Positions 1 to 5,975 are shown, counted from the stretch's first letter. The stretch: DNA of 6,027 nt from an uncultured Collinsella sp. (GCA_902495545.1 CABUXM010000103.1:1-6027), one strand, 5' to 3'. A program made the numbers and translations. Notes: generated by a model not told the origin, from the sequence alone.

Positions 1-377
1 CCCAGAATCGGGCGAAGGGTGAACCAGAAGACGGGGTCACCGACGCCGGCGAGCGGGCCCATCATACCGACCTTGACGCCCTGGATGGCGACGTCATCGA
101 TCGGAGCACCGTTGGCGCGCTCCTCCTCGAGGGCGAGGGTAACGCCAATGACGGGGGCGGAAACATAGGGGTGGGTGTTATAGAACTCCAGGTGGCGCTT
201 AAGAGCGGCAATCTGGTCATCCTTGCTGGTGTAGAGCTTCTTGATCGCAGGGATCATTGCGAAGCACCAGCCGCCGTTCTGCATACGCTCGTAGTTCCAC
301 GAGCCCTGAAGGAACTGATGACGGAAGCAAACCTTCTTGCGGTCAGCCTTGGTGAGCTGAATCTTGTTCTCTGCCAT
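1..377 (-). CDS. manZ: PTS mannose/fructose/sorbose family IID subunit (5' part only; runs off the window)
   Basis: This is one of the two membrane subunits of a mannose-family PTS permease; with IIC it forms the sugar channel. Only the first 125 codons are present, and the gene continues past the left edge. The visible N-terminus matches the family: a cytoplasmic start (MAENKIQLTKADRKK), then the IID signature region FLQGSWNYERMQNGGW at residues 22-37, AMIPAIKKLY at 40-49, the HLEFYNTHPY motif at 62-71, and the GVKVGMMGPLAGVGDP loop at 100-115, typical of ManZ-type proteins. The ATG at 375-377 is chosen because GGAGGGGAG (386-394) lies 8 nt upstream and homologues start similarly. The gene begins 16 nt after the IIC stop, so it is almost certainly co-transcribed and perhaps translationally coupled. 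The symbol indicates family; the sugar carried cannot be read from the sequence. Confidence 0.95.
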   Translation of the reverse strand, partial: MAENKIQLTKADRKKVCFRHQFLQGSWNYERMQNGGWCFAMIPAIKKLYTSKDDQIAALKRHLEFYNTHPYVSAPVIGVTLALEEERANGAPIDDVAIQGVKVGMMGPLAGVGDPVFWFTLRPIL

Positions 378-393
378 ATGTATCACTCCCCTC

Positions 394-1212
394 CTACTCG
401 TAATCGTTCAGAATGTCGCCGAGCGGGTCGCCGGAGCCACCGCCCATGCCGCCACCCTGCTTGGCCAGATCCTTAAGGCCAAGGTAGATGAGGGCAAGGG
501 AGATGCCGATGAGACCAAGGGCGATCAGCGTGAGCTGAGGGATGGCAGCAAGGACAAAGCCGAGGACGAAGAACGGCCAGGTCTCCTTGGTGGCCATCAT
601 GTTGATGACCATGGCGTAACCGACGGAAGCGACCATGCCGCCGCCGACAGCCATACCGCCGGACAGCCAGTCGGGCATAGCGTTAAGCGCGTTGGTAACG
701 GCCTCGGCCGGGATAACGCACAGAAGTACTGCCGGGATGGCGATACGAAGGCCCTGCATGAGGATGGCAGCATACTGCCAGCGCTCGATGCCGGAGAAGT
801 CGCCCTTCTCGGCGCAACCGTCCATGGCGTGAGCGATAGCGGTAGCAATGGTACGGCAGATCATGGTCAGGAACAGACCAGCGACCGACAGCGGGACGGC
901 GACGGCGATGGCGGCGGTAACGGCCTTTGCCGAATCAGTGGCGCCACCGTTGAGGGCGAGCACCATGATGATCGAAGAAGCGACCGAGGCCAGAGCGGCG
1001 TCAGGCGCGACAGCGGCGCCAACGTTAGCCCAGCCAAGGGCCATCATCTGGAGCGAACCGCCCAGGAGGATGCCCTCCTGAAGGTGACCGGTTACGAGAC
1101 CGATAAGCGTGCATGCCACGAGCGGCTGATGGAACTGGAACTCATCCAGAATGCCTTCCATACCGGCAAGCAACGCGACAATCGCAACAAGCAGAATAGT
1201 GATTGCAGACAT
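394..1212 (-). CDS. manY: PTS mannose/fructose/sorbose family IIC subunit
   Basis: This is the integral membrane IIC component of a mannose-family PTS, which binds and translocates the sugar with IID. It has 272 residues, close to the approximately 266 of E. coli ManY. The hallmark motif GMEGILDEFQFHQPLVACTL lies at residues 17-36, followed by GLVTGHLQEGILLGGSLQMMALG (38-60) and the conserved GAAVAPDAALAS stretch at 65-76. Several hydrophobic segments are visible, at roughly 3-20, 29-60, 73-88, 97-127, 146-168, 185-206 and 212-246. The LRIAIPAV (155-162) and VGYAMVINMM (197-206) motifs are also family-typical. The C-terminus is a short cytoplasmic tail with a glycine-rich GGGMGGGSGDP at 253-263. 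The ATG at 1210-1212 has a strong AAAGGAGG about 9 nt upstream (1222-1229), lying directly after the IIAB stop. It sits second in an IIAB-IIC-IID operon. Substrate specificity is undetermined. Confidence 0.97.
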   Translation of the reverse strand: MSAITILLVAIVALLAGMEGILDEFQFHQPLVACTLIGLVTGHLQEGILLGGSLQMMALGWANVGAAVAPDAALASVASSIIMVLALNGGATDSAKAVTAAIAVAVPLSVAGLFLTMICRTIATAIAHAMDGCAEKGDFSGIERWQYAAILMQGLRIAIPAVLLCVIPAEAVTNALNAMPDWLSGGMAVGGGMVASVGYAMVINMMATKETWPFFVLGFVLAAIPQLTLIALGLIGISLALIYLGLKDLAKQGGGMGGGSGDPLGDILNDYE

Positions 1213-1230
1213 GTATCGGACCCTCCTTTA

Positions 1231-2220
1231 CTATGCTTGAGCGGCCAGTTCGGCCTTAGCTTTCTTCAACATGGCGTCGAGATCCTCGGAGGAATCCGAA
1301 GGAACCTTGCGGACCTCGAACTTGACGCCCTTGGCCTTGAGAGCCTCGAGAGTCTTAACGTCGTCATCGCCCATAGCGACGGCGTTGGTGACGACGACCT
1401 TGCCCTTGGAGTGAGCCATGGAACCGATGTTGACTTCCTTGATGTCGACGCCGGCCTCGATGGCCTTGAGCAGATCCTGCGGGTTCTCAAAGAGCAGCAT
1501 GGCCTTGGTGTCACCAAAGCGCGTGTCCTTGACGACCTCGGCCATCTTCTTGATGGGAACGACGTTGGCATGGACTCCCGGAGGGGCAGCCTGCTCGATC
1601 ATGGTCTTGCGGAGCTCGTCGTGAGCAACGCCGTCGGAAACCACGATGATGCGGTTGGGGTTGATCTGCTTGGTCCACGTGGTGGCCACCTGACCATGCA
1701 GCAGACGGGTGTCGATACGGACGTGGGCAATCTTGATGTGCCCGTCGCCGATGACCGTTCCCGGAGGGATGGCGCCTGCAGGAGCAGCGGCGGCCGCAGC
1801 CGGCTTCTTCTCCTCGGGCTCCAGAGACTCGGGCTTGACGCGCACGCCAGCCTTAGCCTCAGTCACGAGATGTTTTGCGATCGCATGTGCAGTGTTCTTT
1901 GCGTCAAAGCGCTGCGAATATGCCTCGATGAGCATAGGCAGGTTGACACCGGTGACGATAGCCCAGGAATCGTGGCCCTCGATGAGCCCGCTGATCTGGT
2001 TGAACGGCGTGCCGCCCCACAGATCAACGAGGAAGAGCACCTGCTCCTGGTCCTCGAAGGAAGCGACTGCTTCCTCGACCTTGGCACGGAAATCGTCGGG
2101 GCCCATGCTCGGCTCGAGCGAGACCACGGCAACAGACGGCTGATCGCCAAAGACCATCGAGCCCGTCTGCTTGATTCCAGCTGCCAAGTCCCCGTGGCTA
2201 GCAAGAACAATACTTACCAT
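1231..2220 (-). CDS. manX: PTS mannose/fructose/sorbose family IIAB subunit
   Basis: This is a cytoplasmic two-domain phosphotransferase of 329 residues that passes phosphate from HPr to the incoming sugar. The IIA domain spans about residues 1-125, with the phospho-accepting histidine in LASHGDLAAG at His9. It also has the family motif LFLVDLWGGTPFNQ (62-75) and TGVNLPML (90-97). A flexible linker at about 130-153 is rich in Glu, Lys, Ala and Pro, including a run of six alanines. The IIB domain runs from about 160 to 329, with the second phospho-histidine in RIDTRLLHGQVATTW (His175). Both residues match the E. coli ManX pattern (His10 and His175). IIB also carries the typical NIGSMAHSKGK stretch. 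A GTG one codon upstream (2221-2223) is in frame, but the ATG at 2218-2220 has better spacing from AAGGAGG. It is the first gene of the operon, 18 nt before IIC. Acidic and lysine-rich helices close the protein. Sugar specificity cannot be assigned. Confidence 0.97.
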   Translation of the reverse strand: MVSIVLASHGDLAAGIKQTGSMVFGDQPSVAVVSLEPSMGPDDFRAKVEEAVASFEDQEQVLFLVDLWGGTPFNQISGLIEGHDSWAIVTGVNLPMLIEAYSQRFDAKNTAHAIAKHLVTEAKAGVRVKPESLEPEEKKPAAAAAAPAGAIPPGTVIGDGHIKIAHVRIDTRLLHGQVATTWTKQINPNRIIVVSDGVAHDELRKTMIEQAAPPGVHANVVPIKKMAEVVKDTRFGDTKAMLLFENPQDLLKAIEAGVDIKEVNIGSMAHSKGKVVVTNAVAMGDDDVKTLEALKAKGVKFEVRKVPSDSSEDLDAMLKKAKAELAAQA

Positions 2221-2227
2221 CACATAA

Positions 2228-2234
2228 CCTCCTT
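2228..2234 (-). promoter_or_regulatory. Ribosome binding site of the IIAB gene
   Basis: A perfect AAGGAGG reads on the minus strand. It is 7 nt from the ATG at 2220 but only 4 nt from the in-frame GTG at 2223, so it favours the ATG as the start. An out-of-frame ATG at 2223-2225 is followed at once by TGA and is not a real start. Confidence 0.85.
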
Positions 2235-2290
2235 TTTGTCTACGTATTTCCTACACGACATGAAAGGAGTATACCTGTTTGGATTGTGGA

Positions 2291-2319
2291 ATTATAGCTA
2301 AATTCGCAAAAGGTTGGAT
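2291..2319 (-). promoter_or_regulatory. Candidate proximal promoter of the PTS operon (P1)
   Basis: The minus strand carries a perfect -10 hexamer TATAAT (2291-2296), about 70 nt upstream of the IIAB start. The hexamer 17 nt further upstream is ATCCAA (2314-2319), a poor -35, so the promoter may need an activator. Transcription would begin near 2284 and give a leader of about 60 nt. I see no canonical cre site nearby. A TTTGT-T-ACAAA dyad (2340-2350) and a GTTTAAAC palindrome (2325-2332) lie just upstream, where an activator could bind. Confidence 0.5.
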
Positions 2320-2323
2320 TATT

Positions 2324-2332
2324 TGTTTAAAC
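2324..2332. repeat. TTGTTTAAAC-type motif, copy 1
   Basis: The plus strand reads ATTTGTTTAAACGTCT from 2321, with the 8-bp palindrome GTTTAAAC at 2325-2332. The same extended motif recurs at 2487-2495, 163 bp away, and a partial copy lies at 2567-2574. It sits about 30 bp upstream of the TATAAT box. It may be a regulator site, or simply a recurrent AT-rich string. Confidence 0.4.
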
Positions 2333-2412
2333 GTCTAAGTTTGTTACAAATTGATTACATTACTGTTTTTCGACTCATTACCTGATAAGGCGTCGCTCAT
2401 CAAGCTATGTAT

Positions 2413-2441
2413 TTTATAGATACAAGCAAGCTGTTCATTAA
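2413..2441 (-). promoter_or_regulatory. Candidate distal promoter of the PTS operon (P2)
   Basis: On the minus strand TTAATG (2436-2441) and TATAAA (2413-2418) are separated by exactly 17 nt. The -10 matches five of six consensus bases, the -35 only three. Its -35 is overlapped by the 16-bp palindrome at 2438-2453, an arrangement that would suit control by a dimeric regulator. It would produce a leader of about 180 nt. In AT-rich DNA such matches arise by chance, so this is weaker than the proximal TATAAT. Confidence 0.3.
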
Positions 2442-2453
2442 TATCGATATTAA
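2438..2453. promoter_or_regulatory. Perfect 16-bp palindrome, possible operator
   Basis: TTAATATCGATATTAA is identical to its own reverse complement. It lies in the spacer upstream of the PTS operon and overlaps the -35 of the distal candidate promoter. A perfect palindrome with no loop suits a dimeric DNA-binding protein better than an RNA hairpin. I do not recognise the motif as the site of a particular regulator. Confidence 0.4.
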
Positions 2454-2486
2454 GCAAATGCGAATGTGCTCGTACTGTCACTATTT

Positions 2487-2495
2487 TGTTTAAAC
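2487..2495. repeat. TTGTTTAAAC-type motif, copy 2
   Basis: The plus strand reads ATTTTGTTTAAACAGAC from 2483, sharing TTTGTTTAAAC with the copy at 2324-2332, in the same orientation. The shared 11-mer contains the palindrome GTTTAAAC (2488-2495). A degenerate third copy, TTGTTTAAG, occurs in the loop of the inverted repeat at 2567-2575. Confidence 0.4.
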
Positions 2496-2542
2496 AGACA
2501 TGGCTTGACTATTTGCACGACTTATGCTCAACAAAGCCACTC

Positions 2543-2614
2543 AAAATAGTTGCGGTGGAATAGTTCTTGTTTAAGAGCCAGAAGGCTGAATTTAGGAACT
2601 ATTTCACCGCAACT
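2543..2614 (-). terminator. Long inverted repeat downstream of hypA, probable terminator
   Basis: Two 19-nt arms, 2548-2566 (AGTTGCGGTGGAATAGTTC) and 2596-2614, are reverse complements except at one position. They enclose a 29-nt loop that holds a small inner hairpin (AGCC-AGAA-GGCT, 2576-2587). Reading in the hypA direction, the stem begins 11 nt after the hypA stop and is followed by ATTTTG (2547-2542), a short U-run that fits an intrinsic terminator. The odd pair is a G-U wobble if the plus strand is transcribed and an A-C mismatch on the minus strand. That, and the long loop, leave open that this is a dispersed palindromic repeat serving as a terminator only by position. Confidence 0.5.
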
Positions 2615-2625
2615 TATAGGGAATC

Positions 2626-3054
2626 CTAGGCGATGTGGAGGGGGTTGGCGGCGTCGACGGCGTCGGGGACGTCGGAAGGGCCGTCGGGGACAGCGTCTGC
2701 CGGGTCCTCGTCGGGGGTCTCGATCTGTTTGATCATGACCTCCTGGCCCTGCAGCAGGTATGTCTCGCCGCTACCGCAATGGGGACAGGTCTTGCCGTGC
2801 TCGACCGTCGCATAGTCGCGGCCACATGCCTCGCAATGCGTCACGGCCTCGACGGGCTCCACAACAAGCTCCGCGCCCTGCGCGATGGGCTTTTTATCTG
2901 CCGCCCAGCGCCAAGCGTCGAGCAGCAACTCGGGAACGACGCCCGAGACCTCGCCCAGCAGCAACGTCACGCTCGAAACGCGACGCACGCCATTGGCACG
3001 CGCCACGTTCTCAACATCACGAATGATGTGATACACAATCCCGAGCTCGTGCAC
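2626..3054 (-). CDS. hypA: Hydrogenase maturation nickel metallochaperone HypA
   Basis: HypA delivers nickel, together with HypB, to the large subunit of [NiFe] hydrogenases. The protein begins MHELGIVYHI, with the family-invariant nickel-ligand segment Met1-His2-Glu3. Residues 26-50 (VSSVTLLLGEVSGVVPELLLDAWRW) are also typical. The zinc site is intact: Cys74-x2-Cys77 and Cys90-x2-Cys93. The core ends near residue 111 (VMIKQIE). It is followed by an unusual tail of about 30 residues rich in Asp, Pro and Ala, making 142 residues against the usual 113-120. The start is GTG at 3052-3054, the only in-frame choice preserving MHE, with AAAGGA 6 nt upstream (3061-3066). It lies 33 nt after the Fe-S flavoprotein gene, so it is probably in the same transcript. 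No other hyp or hydrogenase genes are visible in the window. Confidence 0.95.
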   Translation of the reverse strand: MHELGIVYHIIRDVENVARANGVRRVSSVTLLLGEVSGVVPELLLDAWRWAADKKPIAQGAELVVEPVEAVTHCEACGRDYATVEHGKTCPHCGSGETYLLQGQEVMIKQIETPDEDPADAVPDGPSDVPDAVDAANPLHIA

Positions 3055-3087
3055 TATTAATCCTTTCGCCGTTCCCGTTATGGCTAC

Positions 3088-5865
3088 TTATTTCCTACCA
3101 AATTTAATCTTGATGGCGCGCTTCAAAGCATACTTGCCCAGGCTCGGGAGCTTTTGCTCGTATTTGACCATCGTGGAGCACTCGGGGCGGTCGCGATCCA
3201 GATGGATGGCGTCGAACGCGCACTTGGTGGTGCACAGGCCGCAGCCGATGCACTTGTTGGGGTCGACGATCGAGGCGCCGCAGCCCAGGCAGCGGGCGGT
3301 CTCGGCGCGCACCTGCTCCTCGGTAAAGGTCTCAACATACTCGCTAAACGGTGCAGCCTTCTCGCGCTCGCGGTCCACGTGGGCAACCTCGCGGCTCGCG
3401 TTGTCGTAGCTTTCGATCACGACATCGTCGCGGTCGAGCGAGGTGTAGCGGCGCTGGTTGCGGCCGATGGTGAGCGTGGAGCCCGGCTGCACAAAGCGAT
3501 GGATGGACACCGCGGCCTCGTGGCCGGCGGCGATGGCGTCGATGGCAAAGCTGGGGCCGGTGTAGACGTCGCCGCCCACAAAGATGTCTGGCTCGGCGGT
3601 CTGGTAGGTCTGGGGATCGGCAAGGGCACCCTGGCCGCGGCCAAGCTCCACCTTGGAGCCAGCCAGCAGGTCGCCCCACACGATGGACTGGCCAATCGAC
3701 ATGACCACACGGTCGGCATCGACGCGACGCAGGTCGTTCTCGTCGTACTCGGGCGCAAAACGGCCCTCGTCATCGTAGACGCGCGTGCAGCGCTTAAAGG
3801 TGATGCCGCACACACGGCCGGCCTCGTCCAGGTGAATCTCCTTGGGGCCCCAACCGCAACTGATGTGCGCGCCGTCCTCAACGGCCTCGCGACGCTCCTC
3901 CTCGCTGGCGGGCATCTGGGCCTCGCTCTCCAGGCAGAACATCTCAACGTGCTCGGAGCCCAGACGGCAGGCGTTGCGCGCGACATCGATGGCCACGTTA
4001 CCGCCGCCCACCACGATGGTGCGGCCGGGCAGCTCGTCGATCTTGCCGCTGTTGACCTCGCGCAAGAAGTCGACGGCTACGGTCACGTCCTCGGCATCCT
4101 CGCCCGGAATACCGGCGAGGCGGCCACCCTGGCAGCCGATGGCAACATAAAAGGCCTTAAAGCCCTGCTCGCGCAGCTCATCGAGCGTCACATCGCGACC
4201 GACCTCCACGCCATAGCGGAACTCGGCACCCATCAGGCGAATGATCTCGACCTCGGCCTCGATAACGTCCTTCTGCAGCTTAAAGCTGGGAATACCGTAG
4301 GTGAGCATGCCGCCCGGGCGCTCGTTCTTCTCGAATACGACGGGCTTATAGCCCTTCTCGGCCAGGTAGAAAGCGCAGGACAGACCGGCCGGGCCGGCAC
4401 CGATGACGGCGATCTTCTGGTCGAAGCCGCCAGCGCGCGTCGGCGTCACCACGGGCGGGACATAGCGGGTCGCGGCGTCCAGATCGCGCTGGGCGATAAA
4501 CTTCTTGACCTCGTCGATAGCCACGGCGGCGTCCACACGGCCGCGGGTGCAGGCATCCTCACAGCGGCGGTTGCACACACGGCCGCAGATAGCGGGCAGC
4601 GGGTTCTCGCGCTTGATGAGCGCCAGCGCCTCGTCATAGCGGCCCTGCGCCGCGAGCTTCAGATAGCCCTGAACGGCAACGTGCGCGGGGCAAGCCGTCT
4701 TGCAGGGCGCGGTGCCGGACTCGTGCGTTTCGATACGATTATCGTTGCGGTAGTTGGGCGACCACTTAGTGTGATCCCACTTGGTGGCATCGGGCAGCTC
4801 CTGGCGCGGATACTCGGGCACCTGTCCGCCGGCCTTTTTGCTGCAGAGCTTCTGGCCCAGCTTAGCGGCACCGGCCGGGCACACCTCAACGCAGCGACCG
4901 CAGGCCACGCACTTGTCCTTCTCGACCTTGGCGACATAGGCCGAGCGCGACAGGTTGGGCGTGTTGAACAGCTGCGAGGTGCGCAGGGCATAGCACACGT
5001 TGACGTTGCAGTTGCAGATGGCGAAGATCTTGTTCTCGCCGTCGATGTTGGTGATCTGGTGCACAAAGCCGTTGTCCTCGGCCTGGCGCAGGATGTCGTA
5101 GACCTCGTCGCGGGTCACGTAATGGCCACGATCGGTCTCGACCACGTAGTCGGCCATATCGCCCACGGCGATGCACCAATCGGCCGGGTCGTCGGCGCAG
5201 CCCTCACCCATCACGCGACGGCTCGCGCGGCAGCTGCAGGTGCTGGCGGCATACTTACCCTCGTATTTGTCGAGCCAATGCTCGATATGCTCGATCGGCA
5301 CCGAGGTGCTCGAAGCATCGATAGCCTTCTCGACCGGAATGACGTGCATGCCGATGCCAGCGCCTCCGGGCGGCACCATCGGCGTGGCCTTGGACAGCGG
5401 CCCCTTGGATGCCTGCTCAAAGAACTTGGCATAGACCGGATGCTCCTCGAGCTGGCTCACGCGCATGTTGAGGAACTCGGCGGAACCCGGCACCAGCATG
5501 GGCAGCACCCATTGCTTGGCGCGCTCGGGGTTTTCCCAGTTGTACTCGAGCAGGCCCGTGTAGCTCATGTCGTCGAGCATCTTTTCGATCTGGGCCTCGG
5601 ACATGCCGGTAAGCTTGACCATCTCGGGCAGCGTGTAGGGACGGCGCATCTTCATCTTGCAGAGCACCTCGGCCTGCTCGTCGGTTGCGGCCTCGGCAAA
5701 CGACCAGTACTCGTAGCCCAGCAGCTCGTCGCGATGCAGCAGACGGTTGGTGCAGTGTTCGCACAGCTTGACGATTGCCTCGCGCGGATGCTCCGGCAGC
5801 GGCGGCACGAACTCCGAACCGATGTCGGGCTCGGTGTAGCTAATTCCCGGTCCGTTGAGAATCAT
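3088..5865 (-). CDS. Multidomain 4Fe-4S/FAD NAD(P)H oxidoreductase (GltD-like core with extra N- and C-terminal Fe-S domains)
   Basis: This 925-residue cytoplasmic protein probably moves electrons between NAD(P)H, FAD and a chain of Fe-S clusters; its partner is unknown. Residues about 66-107 look like a winged-helix unit (YTLPEMVKLTGMSEAQIEKM). An Fe-S domain follows with CSCR (Cys210, 212), Cys223, Cys231 and CNCNVNVC (Cys284, 286, 291). A ferredoxin motif is next: C319-x2-C322-x2-C325-x3-C329. Residues about 385-460 match the N-terminus of the glutamate synthase small subunit (C388, C392, C427, C431, C435, C439). The FAD Rossmann motif is VIGAGPAGLSCAFYLAEKG (487-505), the NAD(P) Rossmann motif VVGGGNVAIDVARNACRLG (618-636), and the closing FAD motif IFVGGDVYTGPSFAIDAI (761-778). 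The C-terminus has C859-x2-C862 and C872-x2-C875-x2-C878-x3-C882. GltD itself is only about half this size. No glutaminase or glutamate synthase large subunit is nearby, so glutamate synthesis is unlikely. hypA follows it. The open frame could extend to a TTG at 6006, but the ATG at 5863-5865 has a good Shine-Dalgarno. Confidence 0.9.
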   Translation of the reverse strand: MILNGPGISYTEPDIGSEFVPPLPEHPREAIVKLCEHCTNRLLHRDELLGYEYWSFAEAATDEQAEVLCKMKMRRPYTLPEMVKLTGMSEAQIEKMLDDMSYTGLLEYNWENPERAKQWVLPMLVPGSAEFLNMRVSQLEEHPVYAKFFEQASKGPLSKATPMVPPGGAGIGMHVIPVEKAIDASSTSVPIEHIEHWLDKYEGKYAASTCSCRASRRVMGEGCADDPADWCIAVGDMADYVVETDRGHYVTRDEVYDILRQAEDNGFVHQITNIDGENKIFAICNCNVNVCYALRTSQLFNTPNLSRSAYVAKVEKDKCVACGRCVEVCPAGAAKLGQKLCSKKAGGQVPEYPRQELPDATKWDHTKWSPNYRNDNRIETHESGTAPCKTACPAHVAVQGYLKLAAQGRYDEALALIKRENPLPAICGRVCNRRCEDACTRGRVDAAVAIDEVKKFIAQRDLDAATRYVPPVVTPTRAGGFDQKIAVIGAGPAGLSCAFYLAEKGYKPVVFEKNERPGGMLTYGIPSFKLQKDVIEAEVEIIRLMGAEFRYGVEVGRDVTLDELREQGFKAFYVAIGCQGGRLAGIPGEDAEDVTVAVDFLREVNSGKIDELPGRTIVVGGGNVAIDVARNACRLGSEHVEMFCLESEAQMPASEEERREAVEDGAHISCGWGPKEIHLDEAGRVCGITFKRCTRVYDDEGRFAPEYDENDLRRVDADRVVMSIGQSIVWGDLLAGSKVELGRGQGALADPQTYQTAEPDIFVGGDVYTGPSFAIDAIAAGHEAAVSIHRFVQPGSTLTIGRNQRRYTSLDRDDVVIESYDNASREVAHVDREREKAAPFSEYVETFTEEQVRAETARCLGCGASIVDPNKCIGCGLCTTKCAFDAIHLDRDRPECSTMVKYEQKLPSLGKYALKRAIKIKFGRK

Positions 5866-5870
5866 GGTTG

Positions 5871-5878
5871 TCCCTTCT
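5871..5878 (-). promoter_or_regulatory. Ribosome binding site of the Fe-S flavoprotein gene
   Basis: AGAAGGGA on the minus strand lies 5 nt upstream of the ATG at 5865. This site decides the start. Upstream in-frame candidates (TTG at 6006, ATGs at 5938-5940 and 5929-5931) lack comparable ribosome binding sites. They would add a basic, low-complexity stretch (KRGVPRSRRAVAREG) and would run through the presumed promoter and operators. Confidence 0.7.
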
Positions 5879-5887
5879 CTTGCCACA

Positions 5888-5943
5888 GCCCGGCGAGACC
5901 GCGGCACCCCTCTTTTTTGCAGGCCGGGCATGCCCCCCATGCC
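5888..5943 (-). promoter_or_regulatory. Structured leader of the Fe-S flavoprotein mRNA with overlapping hairpins
   Basis: Two GC-rich inverted repeats share bases. GCCCGGC (5888-5894) pairs with GCCGGGC (5923-5929) across a 28-nt loop. GGCATG (5927-5932) pairs with CATGCC (5938-5943) across five C (minus strand: five G). The two stems overlap at 5927-5929, so they cannot both form completely. The larger stem ends about 10 nt upstream of the ribosome binding site. No known riboswitch class is recognised, and the second stem could be incidental in GC-rich DNA. Confidence 0.3.
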
Positions 5944-5958
5944 GTTCACCCGCCATTG

Positions 5959-5973
5959 TTGACATTGTGTCAA
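5959..5973. promoter_or_regulatory. Operator-like palindrome 1, TTGACA-N3-TGTCAA
   Basis: TTGACATTGTGTCAA has two perfect 6-bp half-sites around a 3-bp centre. It shares the TTGAC-N5-GTCAA frame with the palindrome at 5982-5996, with centres 23 bp apart. It covers the expected transcription start of the flavoprotein gene, a position suited to repression. The size and form resemble sites of TetR-family or similar dimeric regulators, but the family is inferred. Confidence 0.6.
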
Positions 5974-5975
5974 AA

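Larger units (their letters stand above)
2221..2625. other. AT-rich intergenic region between hypA and the PTS operon
   Basis: This roughly 400-bp spacer is clearly AT-rich compared with the GC-rich flanking genes, and I find no credible coding region or RNA gene in it. From the PTS side towards hypA it contains the IIAB leader with its Shine-Dalgarno, a TATAAT box at 2291-2296, a GTTTAAAC palindrome at 2325-2332, and a TTTGT-T-ACAAA dyad at 2340-2350. Further on are a TATAAA box at 2413-2418, a 16-bp palindrome at 2438-2453, a second GTTTAAAC at 2488-2495, and the large inverted repeat at 2548-2614. Two transcription units converge on it head to tail: it carries the end of the hypA unit and the promoter(s) of the PTS operon. 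Confidence 0.8.

Noticed and set aside
364..2301. A plus-strand open frame of 645 codons antisense to the PTS IIC and IIAB genes
   Set aside because: It is also codon-aligned with both minus-strand genes and results from their codon bias. The minus strand encodes unmistakable PTS subunits.
2221..2400. A catabolite-responsive (cre) element for the PTS operon
   Set aside because: I looked for a TGNAANCGNNNNCA-like match on both strands and found none convincing.
2501..2517. A sigma-54-like -24/-12 pattern (TGGC then TTGCA) on the plus strand
   Set aside because: The GG and GC are separated by 11 nt instead of 10, and the orientation points away from the PTS operon, towards the end of hypA.
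2635..3060. A plus-strand open frame of 141 codons opposite hypA
   Set aside because: The minus strand has HypA with all metal ligands; the antisense translation has no recognisable features.
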